In this document: piece after piece, positions 25,245-34,318 of the stretch | Position numbering within the stretch: the stretch's first letter is position 1 | Layout of the letters: each line of letters starts with the position of its first letter | Assembly: GCF_011751865.2 (NCBI RefSeq) | Contig: NZ_CP061770.1 | Location: 1,240,001-1,304,000 of the forward strand | Direction of reading: 5' to 3' | Source: Salinibacterium sp. ZJ70 | GTDB lineage: Bacteria; Actinomycetota; Actinomycetes; Actinomycetales; Microbacteriaceae | Length of the DNA: 64,000 nucleotides | Translations under genes and position numbers: made by a program | Notes under the pieces: generated by a model | The model's database searches: none | Told to the model about the DNA's origin: nothing | What the model saw: the letters and a program-made list of their open reading frames with translations, nothing else

Positions 25245-25251
25245 CGCCCTC

Positions 25252-26097
25252 ATGCAGGAGGCGCTCGCGGCGGTCGACGAGACCGCGCCCGACGACACCT
25301 CCGCGACCCCGGAACCGACGAGGTTCCGCCTGACGCTGTCCAACTTCGACGGGCCGTTCGACCTCCTGCTGTCGCTCATCACGAAGCACGAGCTCGACAT
25401 CACCGAGATCTCGCTCTCGAAGGTCACCGACGAGTTCATCTCCTACCTCAAGGGTCTCAACGGCGTCGAGGAGCTCGACCAGGCGAGCGAGTTCCTCGTG
25501 GTGGCCGCGACGCTCCTCGACCTCAAGGTCGCCGGGCTCCTTCCGCAGGGCGAGCTCGTCGACGCCGAGGATGTGGCGCTGCTGGAAGCCCGCGACCTGC
25601 TCTTCGCCCGTCTGCTTCAGTACCGCGCCTTCAAGGAGGCCGCCCGCTGGTTCGAGGGTCACCTCGTCGCCGAGTCGCAGCGGCATGCGCGTTCGGTGCG
25701 CCTCGAGGAGAAGTACCGCCGTCAGACGCCGGAGCTCGTGTGGACGCTGAGTCTGCATGATTTCGCGGCGCTCGCGACCTTCGCGATGACGCCCAAGGCG
25801 ATCCCTGTGGTCGGCCTCGATCATCTGCATGCGCCGCTCGTGTCGATCCGCGAGCAGGCGGCGATCGTCGTGACCCTGCTGCGGTCGCGGGAGGTCACGA
25901 GCTTCCGCGAGCTCATCGCGGGCGCCGATCTGCGCGGTGTGGTCGTGGCGCGATTCCTGGCCGTGCTCGAGCTGTACCGCCACGCGGCGATCAGCTTCGA
26001 GCAGCTCGAGCCGCTCGGCGAGCTCACCCTGCGCTGGACGGCGGCGCACTGGAACGATGAACAGCTTTCGACCCTGGGGGCCGACTATGACCGATGA
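25252..26097 (+). CDS. scpA: Segregation and condensation protein A (kleisin)
   Basis: The 281-residue kleisin subunit of the SMC-ScpAB condensin. The N-terminal FRLTLSNFDGPFDLLLSLIT and KHELDITEISLSKVTDEFI (residues 24-62) is the conserved helical start that binds the SMC neck. The C-terminal winged helix (AAISFEQLEPLGELTLRW) binds the SMC head. It overlaps scpB by 11 nt. Confidence 0.96.
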   Translation: MQEALAAVDETAPDDTSATPEPTRFRLTLSNFDGPFDLLLSLITKHELDITEISLSKVTDEFISYLKGLNGVEELDQASEFLVVAATLLDLKVAGLLPQGELVDAEDVALLEARDLLFARLLQYRAFKEAARWFEGHLVAESQRHARSVRLEEKYRRQTPELVWTLSLHDFAALATFAMTPKAIPVVGLDHLHAPLVSIREQAAIVVTLLRSREVTSFRELIAGADLRGVVVARFLAVLELYRHAAISFEQLEPLGELTLRWTAAHWNDEQLSTLGADYDR

Positions 26098-26719
26098 GAC
26101 CGAGGCGACCGGAGGCGTCGCGACCGCCGAGACGGAGGTCGACGAGCCCGCGCGCGCATACACGCCCGAGGAGATCGAACGCCGTCTCGAGGCCGTGATG
26201 CTCATCGCCGACGAGCCGCTCCCGATCGTGACGCTCGCGACCGCCCTCGGCGCTCCGGTCACTGAGGTCCGAGCGGCGATCGCACGCCTCGTCGCGGACT
26301 ACGACGGTGCCTCCGGCGGCCCGCGCCGTGGCTTCGAACTGCGTGAGGTGGGCGGCGGCTGGCGCCTCTACGTCCGCTCCGAGCACGACGATCTCGTGCG
26401 CGACTTCGTGCTCACGCAGAGCCCCACGAAGCTCTCGCAGGCAGCCCTCGAGACCCTGGCCGTGATCGCGTACAAGCAGCCCATCAGCCGCAGCTCGGTC
26501 GCGGCGATCCGCGCGGTCAACGTCGACTCGGTCGTGCGCACGCTGCTCGGTCGCGGCCTCATCACCGAGGCGTTCACCGACGCTGAGACCGGTGCCATCA
26601 ACTACGAGACGACGCCCCTGCTGCTGACCCAGCTCGGCATCAACTCGCTCGATGAGCTGCCGCCGATCTCACCGCTGCTTCCCGACGGCGCCGACGGATT
26701 CGACGAGGTGGCGCGATGA
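26087..26719 (+). CDS. scpB: Segregation and condensation protein B
   Basis: A 210-residue protein of two winged-helix domains that binds the kleisin ScpA. The start ATG 26087 gives an acidic N-terminal extension (about 25 residues), then the conserved RRLEAVMLIADEPLPIVTLA. The second domain holds LSQAALETLAVIAYKQPISR, the most conserved ScpB segment. It overlaps scpA upstream by 11 nt and rluB downstream by 4 nt. Confidence 0.95.
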   Translation: MTDETEATGGVATAETEVDEPARAYTPEEIERRLEAVMLIADEPLPIVTLATALGAPVTEVRAAIARLVADYDGASGGPRRGFELREVGGGWRLYVRSEHDDLVRDFVLTQSPTKLSQAALETLAVIAYKQPISRSSVAAIRAVNVDSVVRTLLGRGLITEAFTDAETGAINYETTPLLLTQLGINSLDELPPISPLLPDGADGFDEVAR

Positions 26720-27540
26720 TCGAGGAGCCCACAGGCGAGCGCCTGCAGAAGGTTCTCGCGGCCGCGGGGGTTGCGTCGCGGCGCGTGTGCGAGGAGTACA
26801 TCGCACAGGGACGGGTGTCCGTGAACGGCGAGGTCGTTCTGGAGCAGGGGCGTCGCATCGACCCGCTCGTCGACCGCGTCGAGATCGACGGCACGCCTGT
26901 GCAGGTGGACAGCGAGAAGCGCTACCTGATGCTCAACAAGCCCAAGGGCGTCGTGAGCACGATGTCGGATGAGCGCGGCCGCCCCGATCTGCAGCCGTAC
27001 GTCGAGCAGGCCGGGGAGCGCGTCTTCAACGTCGGCAGACTCGACGCCGAGACCACGGGCCTGCTCGTGCTCACGAACGACGGCGAGCTCGCGCACGTGC
27101 TCGCGCATCCGTCGTTCGGTGTGGAGAAGACCTACCTCGCGACCGTGAACGGCGTCGTCCGCCAGGAGACGCTGCGTCGCCTCATGAGCGGCGTCGAGCT
27201 CGAGGATGGTCCGATCGCCGCCGACAAGGCGCGCGTGATCGGCGAGTCGTCGGGCGGACGCACGATCGTCGAGCTCACGCTCCACTCGGGACGCAACCGC
27301 ATCGTCCGACGCATGATGGCCGAGGTCGGACACCCCGTGATCGATCTCGTGCGTCGCCAGTTCGGTCCGCTGCACCTGGGCTCGCTGCCCGCGGGTCGCA
27401 TGCGCGACCTCACGCGCGCCGAGGTCGGCGCTCTGCTCGGCCTCGCCCGATCGCCGCAGACCGCGGGGAAGCCCGAGAAGAAGACGCAGCCCCGCTCGGC
27501 GAACCGCAACCCCACCTCACGACAGGGACGCACTCGATGA
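26716..27540 (+). CDS. rluB: 23S rRNA pseudouridine synthase, RluB/RsuA family
   Basis: A 274-residue protein with an N-terminal S4 domain (RLQKVLAAAGVASRRVCEEY, residues 9-28). The RsuA-type catalytic loop GRLDAETTGLLVLTNDGELA carries the essential Asp near residue 105. The family isomerises a uridine of 23S rRNA near the peptidyl transferase centre. The last 30 residues are a basic tail (KPEKKTQPRSANRNPTSRQG). The genes on both sides overlap it by 4 nt. Confidence 0.93.
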   Translation: MIEEPTGERLQKVLAAAGVASRRVCEEYIAQGRVSVNGEVVLEQGRRIDPLVDRVEIDGTPVQVDSEKRYLMLNKPKGVVSTMSDERGRPDLQPYVEQAGERVFNVGRLDAETTGLLVLTNDGELAHVLAHPSFGVEKTYLATVNGVVRQETLRRLMSGVELEDGPIAADKARVIGESSGGRTIVELTLHSGRNRIVRRMMAEVGHPVIDLVRRQFGPLHLGSLPAGRMRDLTRAEVGALLGLARSPQTAGKPEKKTQPRSANRNPTSRQGRTR

Positions 27541-28628
27541 CCGATCGTCGCCTCGCCGAGCAGGTGCGCATCGTGGGCTCCGGCCTGCTGGGCGCCTCCA
27601 TCGGACTCGGACTGACCGCTCGCGGCGTCGACGTCATCGTCGACGACGCCTCGCCGTCGACGCGCGCGCTCGCGATCGCCTATGGTGCGGGACGCGCGCC
27701 CGCCGAGGGCGACGCCCCGGGGCTCATCGTCGTCGCCGTTCCGCCGGACGTCACCGCTGATGTCGTCGCGCGTGAGCTCGAGAGCTTCCCGGAGGCGCTC
27801 GTCACGGATGTCGCGAGCGTCAAGGTCGCGCCGCTCGACGAGCTGCGTGCGCGCGGCGCCGACCTCAGCCGCTACCTCGGCACCCACCCCATGGCAGGGC
27901 GCGAGCGCGGGGGAGCGGTGTCGGCGCGTGCCGACCTCTTCGTCGGCCGCCCGTGGATCCTCGCCGGACACGACGGCATCAGCTACCGCCGTGCCGCGGC
28001 GATCGAGGACATGATCCTCGACCTCGGCGCCGTTCCGATCGAGATGGATGTCGCGGATCACGACGCGAGCGTCGCACTCGTCTCGCACGCCCCGCAGCTC
28101 GTCGCCAGCCTGCTCGCCTCGCGTCTGCGCGAGGGCCGCGGCACCTCGCTCGGCCTCGCCGGGCAGGGACTGCGCGACACGACCCGCATCGCCTCGAGCG
28201 ACCCCGCGCTCTGGGTGCAGATCCTGGGCGCGAACGCGGGCGAGATCGTCAAGGTGCTCGCGCCGCTGCGCGACGACCTCGACCGCGTGATCGCGGCGCT
28301 CGACGACCCCGAAGCTCCCGCATCCCGGCGCACCCTCGCCGAGACGCTCGCCGCCGGCAACGACGGCGTCGCCCGCATCCCGGGCAAGCATGGTCAGGAC
28401 AAGCGCTTCACGGCGCTCGTCGTGAAGGTCGACGACACCCCAGGACAGCTCGCGCGACTCCTCACCGAGATCGGCGAGGAGGGCGTGAACATGGAAGACC
28501 TCCGTCTCGAGCACTCGCCCGAAGCCAAGGTCGGATTCGCCGAGATCTCGGTCGTGCCGGAAGCCGCACACTCCCTCGCGACCGCGCTCGAACAGCGCGG
28601 CTGGACCCTCATGGAGGCAGAACGTTGA
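27537..28628 (+). CDS. tyrA: Prephenate dehydrogenase with ACT domain
   Basis: A 363-residue tyrosine biosynthesis enzyme (prephenate to 4-hydroxyphenylpyruvate, NAD-dependent). The Rossmann loop [17 protein letters not shown] is at residues 10-26. The catalytic-region [12 protein letters not shown] lies near 117-128. A C-terminal ACT domain ([20 protein letters not shown], about 297-316) probably mediates feedback by tyrosine. It overlaps rluB and cmk by 4 nt each. Confidence 0.93.
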   Translation: MTDRRLAEQVRIVGSGLLGASIGLGLTARGVDVIVDDASPSTRALAIAYGAGRAPAEGDAPGLIVVAVPPDVTADVVARELESFPEALVTDVASVKVAPLDELRARGADLSRYLGTHPMAGRERGGAVSARADLFVGRPWILAGHDGISYRRAAAIEDMILDLGAVPIEMDVADHDASVALVSHAPQLVASLLASRLREGRGTSLGLAGQGLRDTTRIASSDPALWVQILGANAGEIVKVLAPLRDDLDRVIAALDDPEAPASRRTLAETLAAGNDGVARIPGKHGQDKRFTALVVKVDDTPGQLARLLTEIGEEGVNMEDLRLEHSPEAKVGFAEISVVPEAAHSLATALEQRGWTLMEAER

Positions 28629-29305
28629 GCCCCGTCGTCGTCGCCGTCGATGGCCCCGCCGGATCCGGCAAGTCGAGCGTCAGCAAGGCCGCCTCGCGCG
28701 CCCTCGGCTACGCGTTCCTCGACACGGGGGCCGCGTATCGCGCGCTCACCTGGGTCGCGCTCGAGCGGGGAATCGCGACTGACGACTCGGACGCCGTCGT
28801 GGCGCTGCTCGACGGCTTCACCTATGAGACCGAGGTGACCGACGCGGGAACCGTCGTGCGGGTGGGCGATGCGGATGTCACGACCGCGATCCGCGAGCCC
28901 CGGATCTCGGCCGTCGTGAGCGATATCGCGCGGGTCCCCGAGGTGCGCGCGGCCCTCACCGACGCCTTCCGCCGCATCATCGCCGCGAGCTCCGCGCCCG
29001 GCATCGTCGTCGAAGGTCGCGACATCACGACCGTCGTCGCCCCCGACGCTGAGGTGCGCATCCTGCTGACGGCCGACGAGGCGGTTAGAATTGCCAGACG
29101 ATCGGCCGAACTCGCGCCCGGATCCGCCGCTACCGCGGATCAGCTGCGCGAACGCGACCGGCGGGACGCCCAGGTGGTCGACTTCCTGACCGCGGCTCCC
29201 GGCGTCACCACGATCGACTCCACACATCTCGACTTCGACCAGACCGTTCAGGCGGTCGTCGATCTGGTGCAGAGCACCATCTCCCACCGACAGGACACGA
29301 CATGA
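28625..29305 (+). CDS. cmk: Cytidylate kinase
   Basis: A 226-residue CMP/dCMP kinase. The P-loop GPAGSGKSS is at residues 11-19. The CMP-binding [11 protein letters not shown] follows near 35-45, and the phosphate-binding GRDITTVV near 133. The start is a TTG at 28625 overlapping the tyrA stop (TTGA), with GGAGG 8 nt upstream; no ATG or GTG fits before the P-loop. The next gene, der, overlaps by 4 nt, the common cmk-der pairing. Confidence 0.94.
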   Translation: MSPVVVAVDGPAGSGKSSVSKAASRALGYAFLDTGAAYRALTWVALERGIATDDSDAVVALLDGFTYETEVTDAGTVVRVGDADVTTAIREPRISAVVSDIARVPEVRAALTDAFRRIIAASSAPGIVVEGRDITTVVAPDAEVRILLTADEAVRIARRSAELAPGSAATADQLRERDRRDAQVVDFLTAAPGVTTIDSTHLDFDQTVQAVVDLVQSTISHRQDTT

Positions 29306-30840
29306 CCGAGCGCGAACACGATACCGCGGCCGAGTACGACGCCGACGACGCCTTCGAAGCGATCGACCCCGAACTGACCGAGCGCCTCGCTGAGCTCGAC
29401 GACGACGTCGCCGAGCAGCGCGCCGCCTCCCTGCGTGCAGGGCTCGCGGATTACGACCTCGACGAGGAGGACCTCGACCTGCTCGAAGCCCTCGGCGAGG
29501 ACGGCGACGGCATCACCTACATGCCGGCGCTGCCCGTGCTCGCGATCGTCGGGCGCCCGAACGTCGGCAAGTCGGCTCTCGTCAACCGCATCCTGGGTCG
29601 CCGTGAGGCTGTCGTGCAGGATGTGCCCGGCGTCACCCGCGACCGCGTCTCGTACAAGGCCGAGTGGATGGGGCGTCGCTTCACCCTCGTCGACACGGGC
29701 GGCTGGGAGCCGGACGCACAGGGCATCAACGCCTCCGTCGCGGCGCAGGCGGAGGTCGCGGTCGACCTCGCCGACGCTGTGCTCTTCGTCGTCGACATCA
29801 ACGTGGGCGCCACTGCCACCGACGAGCACGTCGTGCGCATGCTGCGCGGCACCAAGAAGCCCGTCATCCTCGTGGCCAACAAGTCCGATGACCTTGTCAA
29901 GGACCCGCTCGCCGCCGAGCTGTGGAGCCTCGGCCTCGGCGAGCCGTGGCCTCTCTCGGCCGTGCACGGCCGCGGCGTCGCCGATCTGCTCGACCACGTC
30001 ATGACGATCCTCCCCGAGGTGTCGGCCGTCGCCAAGCAGGAGATCGGCGGACCCCGTCGCGTCGCGATCCTCGGTCGCCCGAACGTCGGCAAGAGCTCGC
30101 TGCTCAACAAGGCCGCGGGTGAGGAGCGCGTCGTCGTCAACGAGCTCGCGGGCACCACGCGCGACCCCGTCGACGAGCAGGTCGAACTGGGCGGCAAGAT
30201 CTGGACCTTCGTCGACACCGCCGGCATCCGCAAGCGCGTTCACCTGCAGCAGGGTGCCGACTTCTACGCCTCGCTGCGCACGAGCGCCGCGCTCGAGAAG
30301 GCGGAGGTCGCCGTCGTCGTGCTCGACGTGACCGAGTCGGTGAGCGTGCAGGACCTGCGCATCATCGATCTCGTGCTCGAGTCGGGACGCGCGCTCGTGC
30401 TCGCCTACAACAAGTGGGACCTTCTCGACGACGAGCGTCGCCGGTACCTCGAGCGTGAGATCGAACAGGACCTCGCGCACGTCACCTGGGCGCCGCGCGT
30501 CAACATCTCGGCGCGCACGGGCCGTCACCTCGAGAAGCTCGTGCCTGCTCTCGAGACCGCTCTCGAGAGCTGGGACACCCGCATCCCGACGGGCAAGTTC
30601 AACGCCCTCCTCGCCGAGCTCACCGCCGAGCACCCGCACCCCGTGCGTGGTGGCAAGCAGCCGCGCATCCTGTTCGGAACGCAGGCGTCGACGCGTCCGC
30701 CGACCTTCGTGCTCTTCACCACCGGATTCCTCGACCCGCAGTACCGCCGCTTCATCCAGCGCCGCCTGCGCGAGGTGTACGGCTTCGAGGGCACCCCGAT
30801 CATCGTCAACATGCGTGTCCGGGAGAAGCGCAAGCGCTGA
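29302..30840 (+). CDS. der: Ribosome biogenesis GTPase Der (EngA)
   Basis: A 512-residue protein with two tandem GTPase domains and a C-terminal KH-like domain, needed for 50S assembly. G1 motifs are [12 protein letters not shown] (near 83) and [12 protein letters not shown] (near 257). The matching G3 motifs are DTGGWE and DTAGIRKR, and the G4 motifs NKSDD and NKWDL. The first 70 residues are an acidic extension typical of actinobacterial Der. The gene closes the segregation/translation operon and is followed by a hairpin. Confidence 0.97.
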   Translation: MTEREHDTAAEYDADDAFEAIDPELTERLAELDDDVAEQRAASLRAGLADYDLDEEDLDLLEALGEDGDGITYMPALPVLAIVGRPNVGKSALVNRILGRREAVVQDVPGVTRDRVSYKAEWMGRRFTLVDTGGWEPDAQGINASVAAQAEVAVDLADAVLFVVDINVGATATDEHVVRMLRGTKKPVILVANKSDDLVKDPLAAELWSLGLGEPWPLSAVHGRGVADLLDHVMTILPEVSAVAKQEIGGPRRVAILGRPNVGKSSLLNKAAGEERVVVNELAGTTRDPVDEQVELGGKIWTFVDTAGIRKRVHLQQGADFYASLRTSAALEKAEVAVVVLDVTESVSVQDLRIIDLVLESGRALVLAYNKWDLLDDERRRYLEREIEQDLAHVTWAPRVNISARTGRHLEKLVPALETALESWDTRIPTGKFNALLAELTAEHPHPVRGGKQPRILFGTQASTRPPTFVLFTTGFLDPQYRRFIQRRLREVYGFEGTPIIVNMRVREKRKR

Positions 30841-30855
30841 CGCGCTTGCGCTTCC

Positions 30856-30879
30856 GGGGAGATCATTTCTCATCTCCCC
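30856..30879 (+). terminator. Hairpin terminator after der, first copy of a duplicated element
   Basis: An 8-bp stem GGGGAGAT/ATCTCCCC with an 8-nt loop starts 16 nt after the der stop. Almost the same 30-nt sequence is repeated in the same orientation at about 30953-30982, next to the 3' end of the minus-strand operon. Confidence 0.65.
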
Positions 30880-30952
30880 GCCGGACACGCCGCGGCCCTC
30901 TCGGCCGCGGGCAGCCAGTTCACGAGTGCCGTCATGGGAAGCGCTGGCTTCC

Positions 30953-30982
30953 GCTTCCGGGGAGAACATTTCTGATCTCCCC
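30953..30982. repeat. Second copy of the der-terminator hairpin
   Basis: This copy matches 30851-30880 at all but two positions (changes in the loop). It sits 8 nt from the stop codon of the roadblock gene and can act as the terminator for the minus-strand operon. Confidence 0.6.
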
Positions 30983-30990
30983 GGGCACGC

Positions 30991-31350
30991 TCAGATTTCG
31001 AGGGAGCCGTCGGCCTTCTTGACGTTGAGGCGCGCCATTGCGAGATTGGCGCGCGAGCTGTCGAGCACGAGGTAGATGAACATCTCGGGGTTGCTCGCGA
31101 GCGGTCGGATGATGTGGTACTGGGTTGTGAGCGTGATGAGGATGTCGTCGATCTTCTCGTCGAGTCCGAGCGCCTTGATGGTCGTGAGCTTCGCGCGCAC
31201 CACTTCGGTGTTGCCGGCGGCGGCGACGTCGAGATCGACGCCGTTGCCAGCGCGCCCGAGAAGCATGCCGGAGGAGCTGTCCACGAGGGCGGCGCTCGTG
31301 GCGCCGTCGGTCTTGAGGAGCGCTTCGAGTACTTCTCTGACTTCGGCCAT
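30991..31350 (-). CDS. Roadblock/LC7-domain protein A (MglB-like)
   Basis: A 119-residue protein. The start at 31350 (MAEVREVLEALLKTDGATSA) is chosen because GGGGGA and AAGGA lie just upstream and it gives the domain start. An in-frame ATG at 31407 would overlap the preceding gene. The fold pattern is that of roadblock/LC7: AALVDSSSGMLLG strand pair, then a long helix and the strand DDILITLTTQYHIIRP. These proteins often act as GTPase-activating dimers for Ras-like GTPases such as MglA. It is the last gene of the four-gene operon. Confidence 0.8.
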   Translation of the reverse strand: MAEVREVLEALLKTDGATSAALVDSSSGMLLGRAGNGVDLDVAAAGNTEVVRAKLTTIKALGLDEKIDDILITLTTQYHIIRPLASNPEMFIYLVLDSSRANLAMARLNVKKADGSLEI

Positions 31351-31403
31351 GTCCTTGTTCCCCCTGCTTTCGGTTCGTCGATTCCGCCGGACGGTCGGCG
31401 GAG

Positions 31404-31820
31404 TCATGCTGCGGGTGTCGCAGCGGTTGAGGCGCGGATGCGCCCGAGTCGCTCCGCGCTGACGCGCGAAACCGACAGTGCTTTGCCGAGCGTCTCGGCA
31501 TGGTCGAAGACGGCGGCGAGCACGAGCGGCAGCCCGGGAACCCGTCGTTGGATGATGTGGCCTCCGCGGGAGGCGATGATGACATAGTCGCTCTCGCCGA
31601 CCTCCATCTCGCGTCCGACGGCGTCGGCGAGGGCCTGCACAGAGCTCGACATGCCTGCGAGGCCTCCGTCGTCCTGGTGGCTTGCCGGGTAACTCGCGAC
31701 CTCGAATCCGTCGTCGGTCACGAGAGTCGCGAACACGAGCGACGGGCAGGTGGCTTTGAGCGCGTCGAGCGCGGCGCGTGCCGCGTTGATGATCTCCTTG
31801 TCCTTGTGCGCCGCGGTCAT
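31404..31820 (-). CDS. Roadblock/LC7-like protein B
   Basis: A 138-residue protein with a roadblock-like pattern: SLVFATLVTDDGFEVASYPA, a linker helix (LAGMSSSVQALADAVGREM), and YVIIASRGGHIIQRRV. It is longer than protein A, with a helical N-terminus and a basic C-terminal tail. The ATG at 31820 overlaps the stop of the GTPase gene by 4 nt, so the two are coupled. Assignment to roadblock rests on layout and context and is less certain than for protein A. Confidence 0.72.
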   Translation of the reverse strand: MTAAHKDKEIINAARAALDALKATCPSLVFATLVTDDGFEVASYPASHQDDGGLAGMSSSVQALADAVGREMEVGESDYVIIASRGGHIIQRRVPGLPLVLAAVFDHAETLGKALSVSRVSAERLGRIRASTAATPAA

Positions 31821-32380
31821 GTGCCGCTCCTTCCTGTCGTGAGTCGGGCTTCCATCTCGATCGTCGCGACGAGACTCATGAGAGCGAGCCGCATCTGCCC
31901 TCCGTCGCGCGGGTCGACGGGCAGCACGGGGATCATCCGACCGGGGCGGATCGCGTTGACGGTTGCGGCGATCTGGTCGAGCGTCGGGTTCCGTGCGATC
32001 TCGGACCGGGTCACCCCGATCACGGCGCTGCCGTTGTCGATGAGGTCGGAGAAGGCCTCGAGGTGTTCGGCGACGTCAGCCAATGGGTCGCCCGAGCTGT
32101 TGTCGATGAGGATGATGAGTCCGATGGCGCGGTCGATGAGGATGCGCCACATGAATGCGAAGCGCTTCTGGCCGGGAAGGCCGTAGATGCGCAGCTTCTC
32201 CTCGTCGCTGACGATGATCTCGCCGTAGTCGAGGGCGACGGTCGTGGTGTCCTTGTCGGCGGTCTCGCGGTCGCTGTTGATCGCTTCGGTGTGGCGCACG
32301 CGGCTGTCGCTGACGGCGCGGATGGCGGTTGTCTTGCCGACGCCCATCGGGCCTGCGATGAGGATGACGTGTTCGGACAT
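31817..32380 (-). CDS. Small Ras/MglA-like GTPase (CvnD-type)
   Basis: A 187-residue GTPase. G1 is GPMGVGKTT at residues 10-18. The switch I Thr is in DTTTVALDYGEI (about 43-54). The switch II region is LRIYGLPGQKRFAFMW, with PGQ in place of the classical DxxG, as in streptomycete CvnD proteins. The canonical NKxD base-recognition motif is not visible; the equivalent strand reads VIGVTRSEIA. It lacks membrane segments. It overlaps the roadblock protein B gene by 4 nt and directly abuts the gene upstream, so it is the centre of one operon. Confidence 0.82.
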   Translation of the reverse strand: MSEHVILIAGPMGVGKTTAIRAVSDSRVRHTEAINSDRETADKDTTTVALDYGEIIVSDEEKLRIYGLPGQKRFAFMWRILIDRAIGLIILIDNSSGDPLADVAEHLEAFSDLIDNGSAVIGVTRSEIARNPTLDQIAATVNAIRPGRMIPVLPVDPRDGGQMRLALMSLVATIEMEARLTTGRSGT

Positions 32381-33160
32381 CTACAGCCCCAGGCTTTTGC
32401 GCAGGCGGGAGAAGAGCCCGTGGGAGGAGTGCTTCTCGCCGGAGTGCCGGGCCAGGGCTGGCCCGGGGGCCGTCCGCTGGTCGGGCGACGGCTCTGATGC
32501 GTGGGCCGCGTCGACCCGCGGCGCGTCGGCGCGGGGAGCGGGCGGCGCGGCTGTTGCGGTGGTGAGCAGACCCATGAGGCTGAGTGCATTGACGGTGCGC
32601 TGCGCGCGCGCGAGCGGCACGTCGGCTGCGTCGGCGAGCTCATCGACGGTGATCATTGCGGCGCCGAGAGCGGCGAACATCTTGATCGTGTCGAGCTCCA
32701 CGGCGAGCCGCGTGATTCGGGGCCAGCGAACGAGCCGGTACCGGTCGGTGGGCCACAGCCAGGTGGCGCGCTCGTCCCCGAAGGAGAGCTCCCCGATGTG
32801 CCAGAGCACCGCGTCGAGGTCGCCGAGGGGGCCGAGCACGGGCGGCGCGGATTCGAGTGGATGCGTCTCGACGTACACGGCGGCAGGGGCCGCAGGAAGC
32901 TCGTCGGAGGGGATGCCGCTGTAGCCGTCGACGCGCGGATCGATGACGATCGACCCGACGCCGACCACCTCGATGCGCAGGAGGACCTGGGCGGGCATGC
33001 GACGCACGGCGTGGATGGCCGTGGCAGTCGCGGCCCAGCCGCTCGCGTCGGGAGCGAGGGTGGGTGCGGGGCTCGCAGAGGTGCGGAATGGGCCATCGGC
33101 GGGTGGCGTGGCCGGGCTGAAGACCGGAGTCTGGGTGACGGCGTCGTGCGATGCCGTCAT
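32381..33160 (-). CDS. GTPase-operon protein with winged-helix-like domain
   Basis: The 259-residue protein is the first gene of the GTPase/roadblock operon. Residues 1-50 are Pro/Ala/Thr-rich and probably disordered. The middle (VLLRIEVVGVGSIVIDPRVD to WPRITRLAVELDT) looks like a beta-rich domain. Residues about 165-205 (AAMITVDELADAADVPLARAQRTVNALSLMGLL) form a winged-helix-like segment. The tail is again disordered and ends in a basic amphipathic HGLFSRLRKSLGL. It resembles DUF742-type conservon HTH proteins in role, not clearly in sequence. The stop codon lies directly next to the GTPase start. Confidence 0.7.
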   Translation of the reverse strand: MTASHDAVTQTPVFSPATPPADGPFRTSASPAPTLAPDASGWAATATAIHAVRRMPAQVLLRIEVVGVGSIVIDPRVDGYSGIPSDELPAAPAAVYVETHPLESAPPVLGPLGDLDAVLWHIGELSFGDERATWLWPTDRYRLVRWPRITRLAVELDTIKMFAALGAAMITVDELADAADVPLARAQRTVNALSLMGLLTTATAAPPAPRADAPRVDAAHASEPSPDQRTAPGPALARHSGEKHSSHGLFSRLRKSLGL

Positions 33161-33364
33161 GCGGATTCACCGCGTCTGCTCATCCGGCGCCCCTGCCTTC
33201 GCATCCGGGATCCGCCGTCGGACCCGTGCCCTCACGGTAGGGAGTGGACGCACATGTCGGGAGACCCCTCAATTGGGGGCCGACAGGCTGGTGCGTGACA
33301 TGACATCATTTGACGCCGAGCGAGCGGTCTCGACGCCGCGACGCGGATGCGTGATGATCGACCC

Positions 33365-34318
33365 ATGTCCGTCATCGAGAACTCCAAGCTCACCGTCATC
33401 GGAGCGGGGGCTGTCGGCAGCTCGCTCGCGTACGCGGCGCTCATCCGCAACTCCGCCCGCGAGGTCGCGCTCTACGACATCGATGGCGCTCGCGCCGAAG
33501 CGGAGGTGCTCGATCTGGCGCACGGAACGCTCTTCACGGGCTCGTCGGCGATCACGGGCGGCGGGGACCTCGATGTTGTCGAGGGGTCGAATGTCGTCGT
33601 CATCACGGCGGGAGCGAAGCAGAATCCCGGTCAGACGCGACTGGAGCTCGCGGGCGTCAACGTGGGCATCATCCGCGACCTCATGCCGAAGCTCGTGGAG
33701 CGCGCGCCGAACGCCGTCTACGTGATCGTCTCGAACCCGTGCGATGTGCTCGCTGTCGCGGCGCACCGATTCTCGGGGCTCCCGGCCTCACGCGTGTTCG
33801 CGTCGGGTACGGTGCTCGATTCGTCGCGCCTGCGGTGGCTGCTGGCGAAGCGGCTGCACGTGGCGCCGTCGAGCACGCACGCGATGATCATCGGCGAGCA
33901 CGGAGATTCGGAGTTCGCGCTGTGGTCGCAGGCGAGCATCGGGCCCGTTCCGATCTCGCACTGGGATGCCGGCAACGGGCCGCTTCCCCTCCTCGAACTC
34001 GACATGATCGCCGACGACGTCAAGAACGCCGCGTACACGGTGATCGCCGGCAAGGGCGCGACCAACTACGCGATCGGCCTCTCGGGTGCGCGCATCGTCG
34101 AAGCAGTGCTGCGCGATGAGGGTGCCGTGCTGCCTGTGTCGACGGTTCTGAACGACTATCACGGTGTGACCGGAGTCGCCCTCTCGGTGCCGAGCATCGT
34201 CGACGCTCGCGGTGTGAGCCGCGTCATCGAGGTTCCGTTCTCGAGCGAGGAGCAGGCGAAGTTCTCCGCGTCGGCGGAGGCCATCCGCCGCTCGCTCGAG
34301 GAGCTCGGGATCAGCTGA
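33365..34318 (+). CDS. ldh: L-lactate dehydrogenase
   Basis: A 317-residue NAD-dependent enzyme interconverting pyruvate and lactate. The Rossmann loop LTVIGAGAVGSSLAYA is at residues 8-23, and the acidic DIDGARAE follows beta-2. The substrate-loop segment AGAKQNPGQTRLEL is near 85-98 and contains the Gln expected for lactate rather than malate dehydrogenases. The catalytic His is in IIGEHGDSEFA near 180. The ATG at 33365 gives the standard start; an upstream in-frame ATG at 33347 is disfavoured. It is divergent from the GTPase operon. Confidence 0.93.
   Translation: MSVIENSKLTVIGAGAVGSSLAYAALIRNSAREVALYDIDGARAEAEVLDLAHGTLFTGSSAITGGGDLDVVEGSNVVVITAGAKQNPGQTRLELAGVNVGIIRDLMPKLVERAPNAVYVIVSNPCDVLAVAAHRFSGLPASRVFASGTVLDSSRLRWLLAKRLHVAPSSTHAMIIGEHGDSEFALWSQASIGPVPISHWDAGNGPLPLLELDMIADDVKNAAYTVIAGKGATNYAIGLSGARIVEAVLRDEGAVLPVSTVLNDYHGVTGVALSVPSIVDARGVSRVIEVPFSSEEQAKFSASAEAIRRSLEELGIS

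Noticed and set aside
29248..30969. A 573-codon open frame on the minus strand.
   Set aside because: It is antisense to der and lacks any motif.
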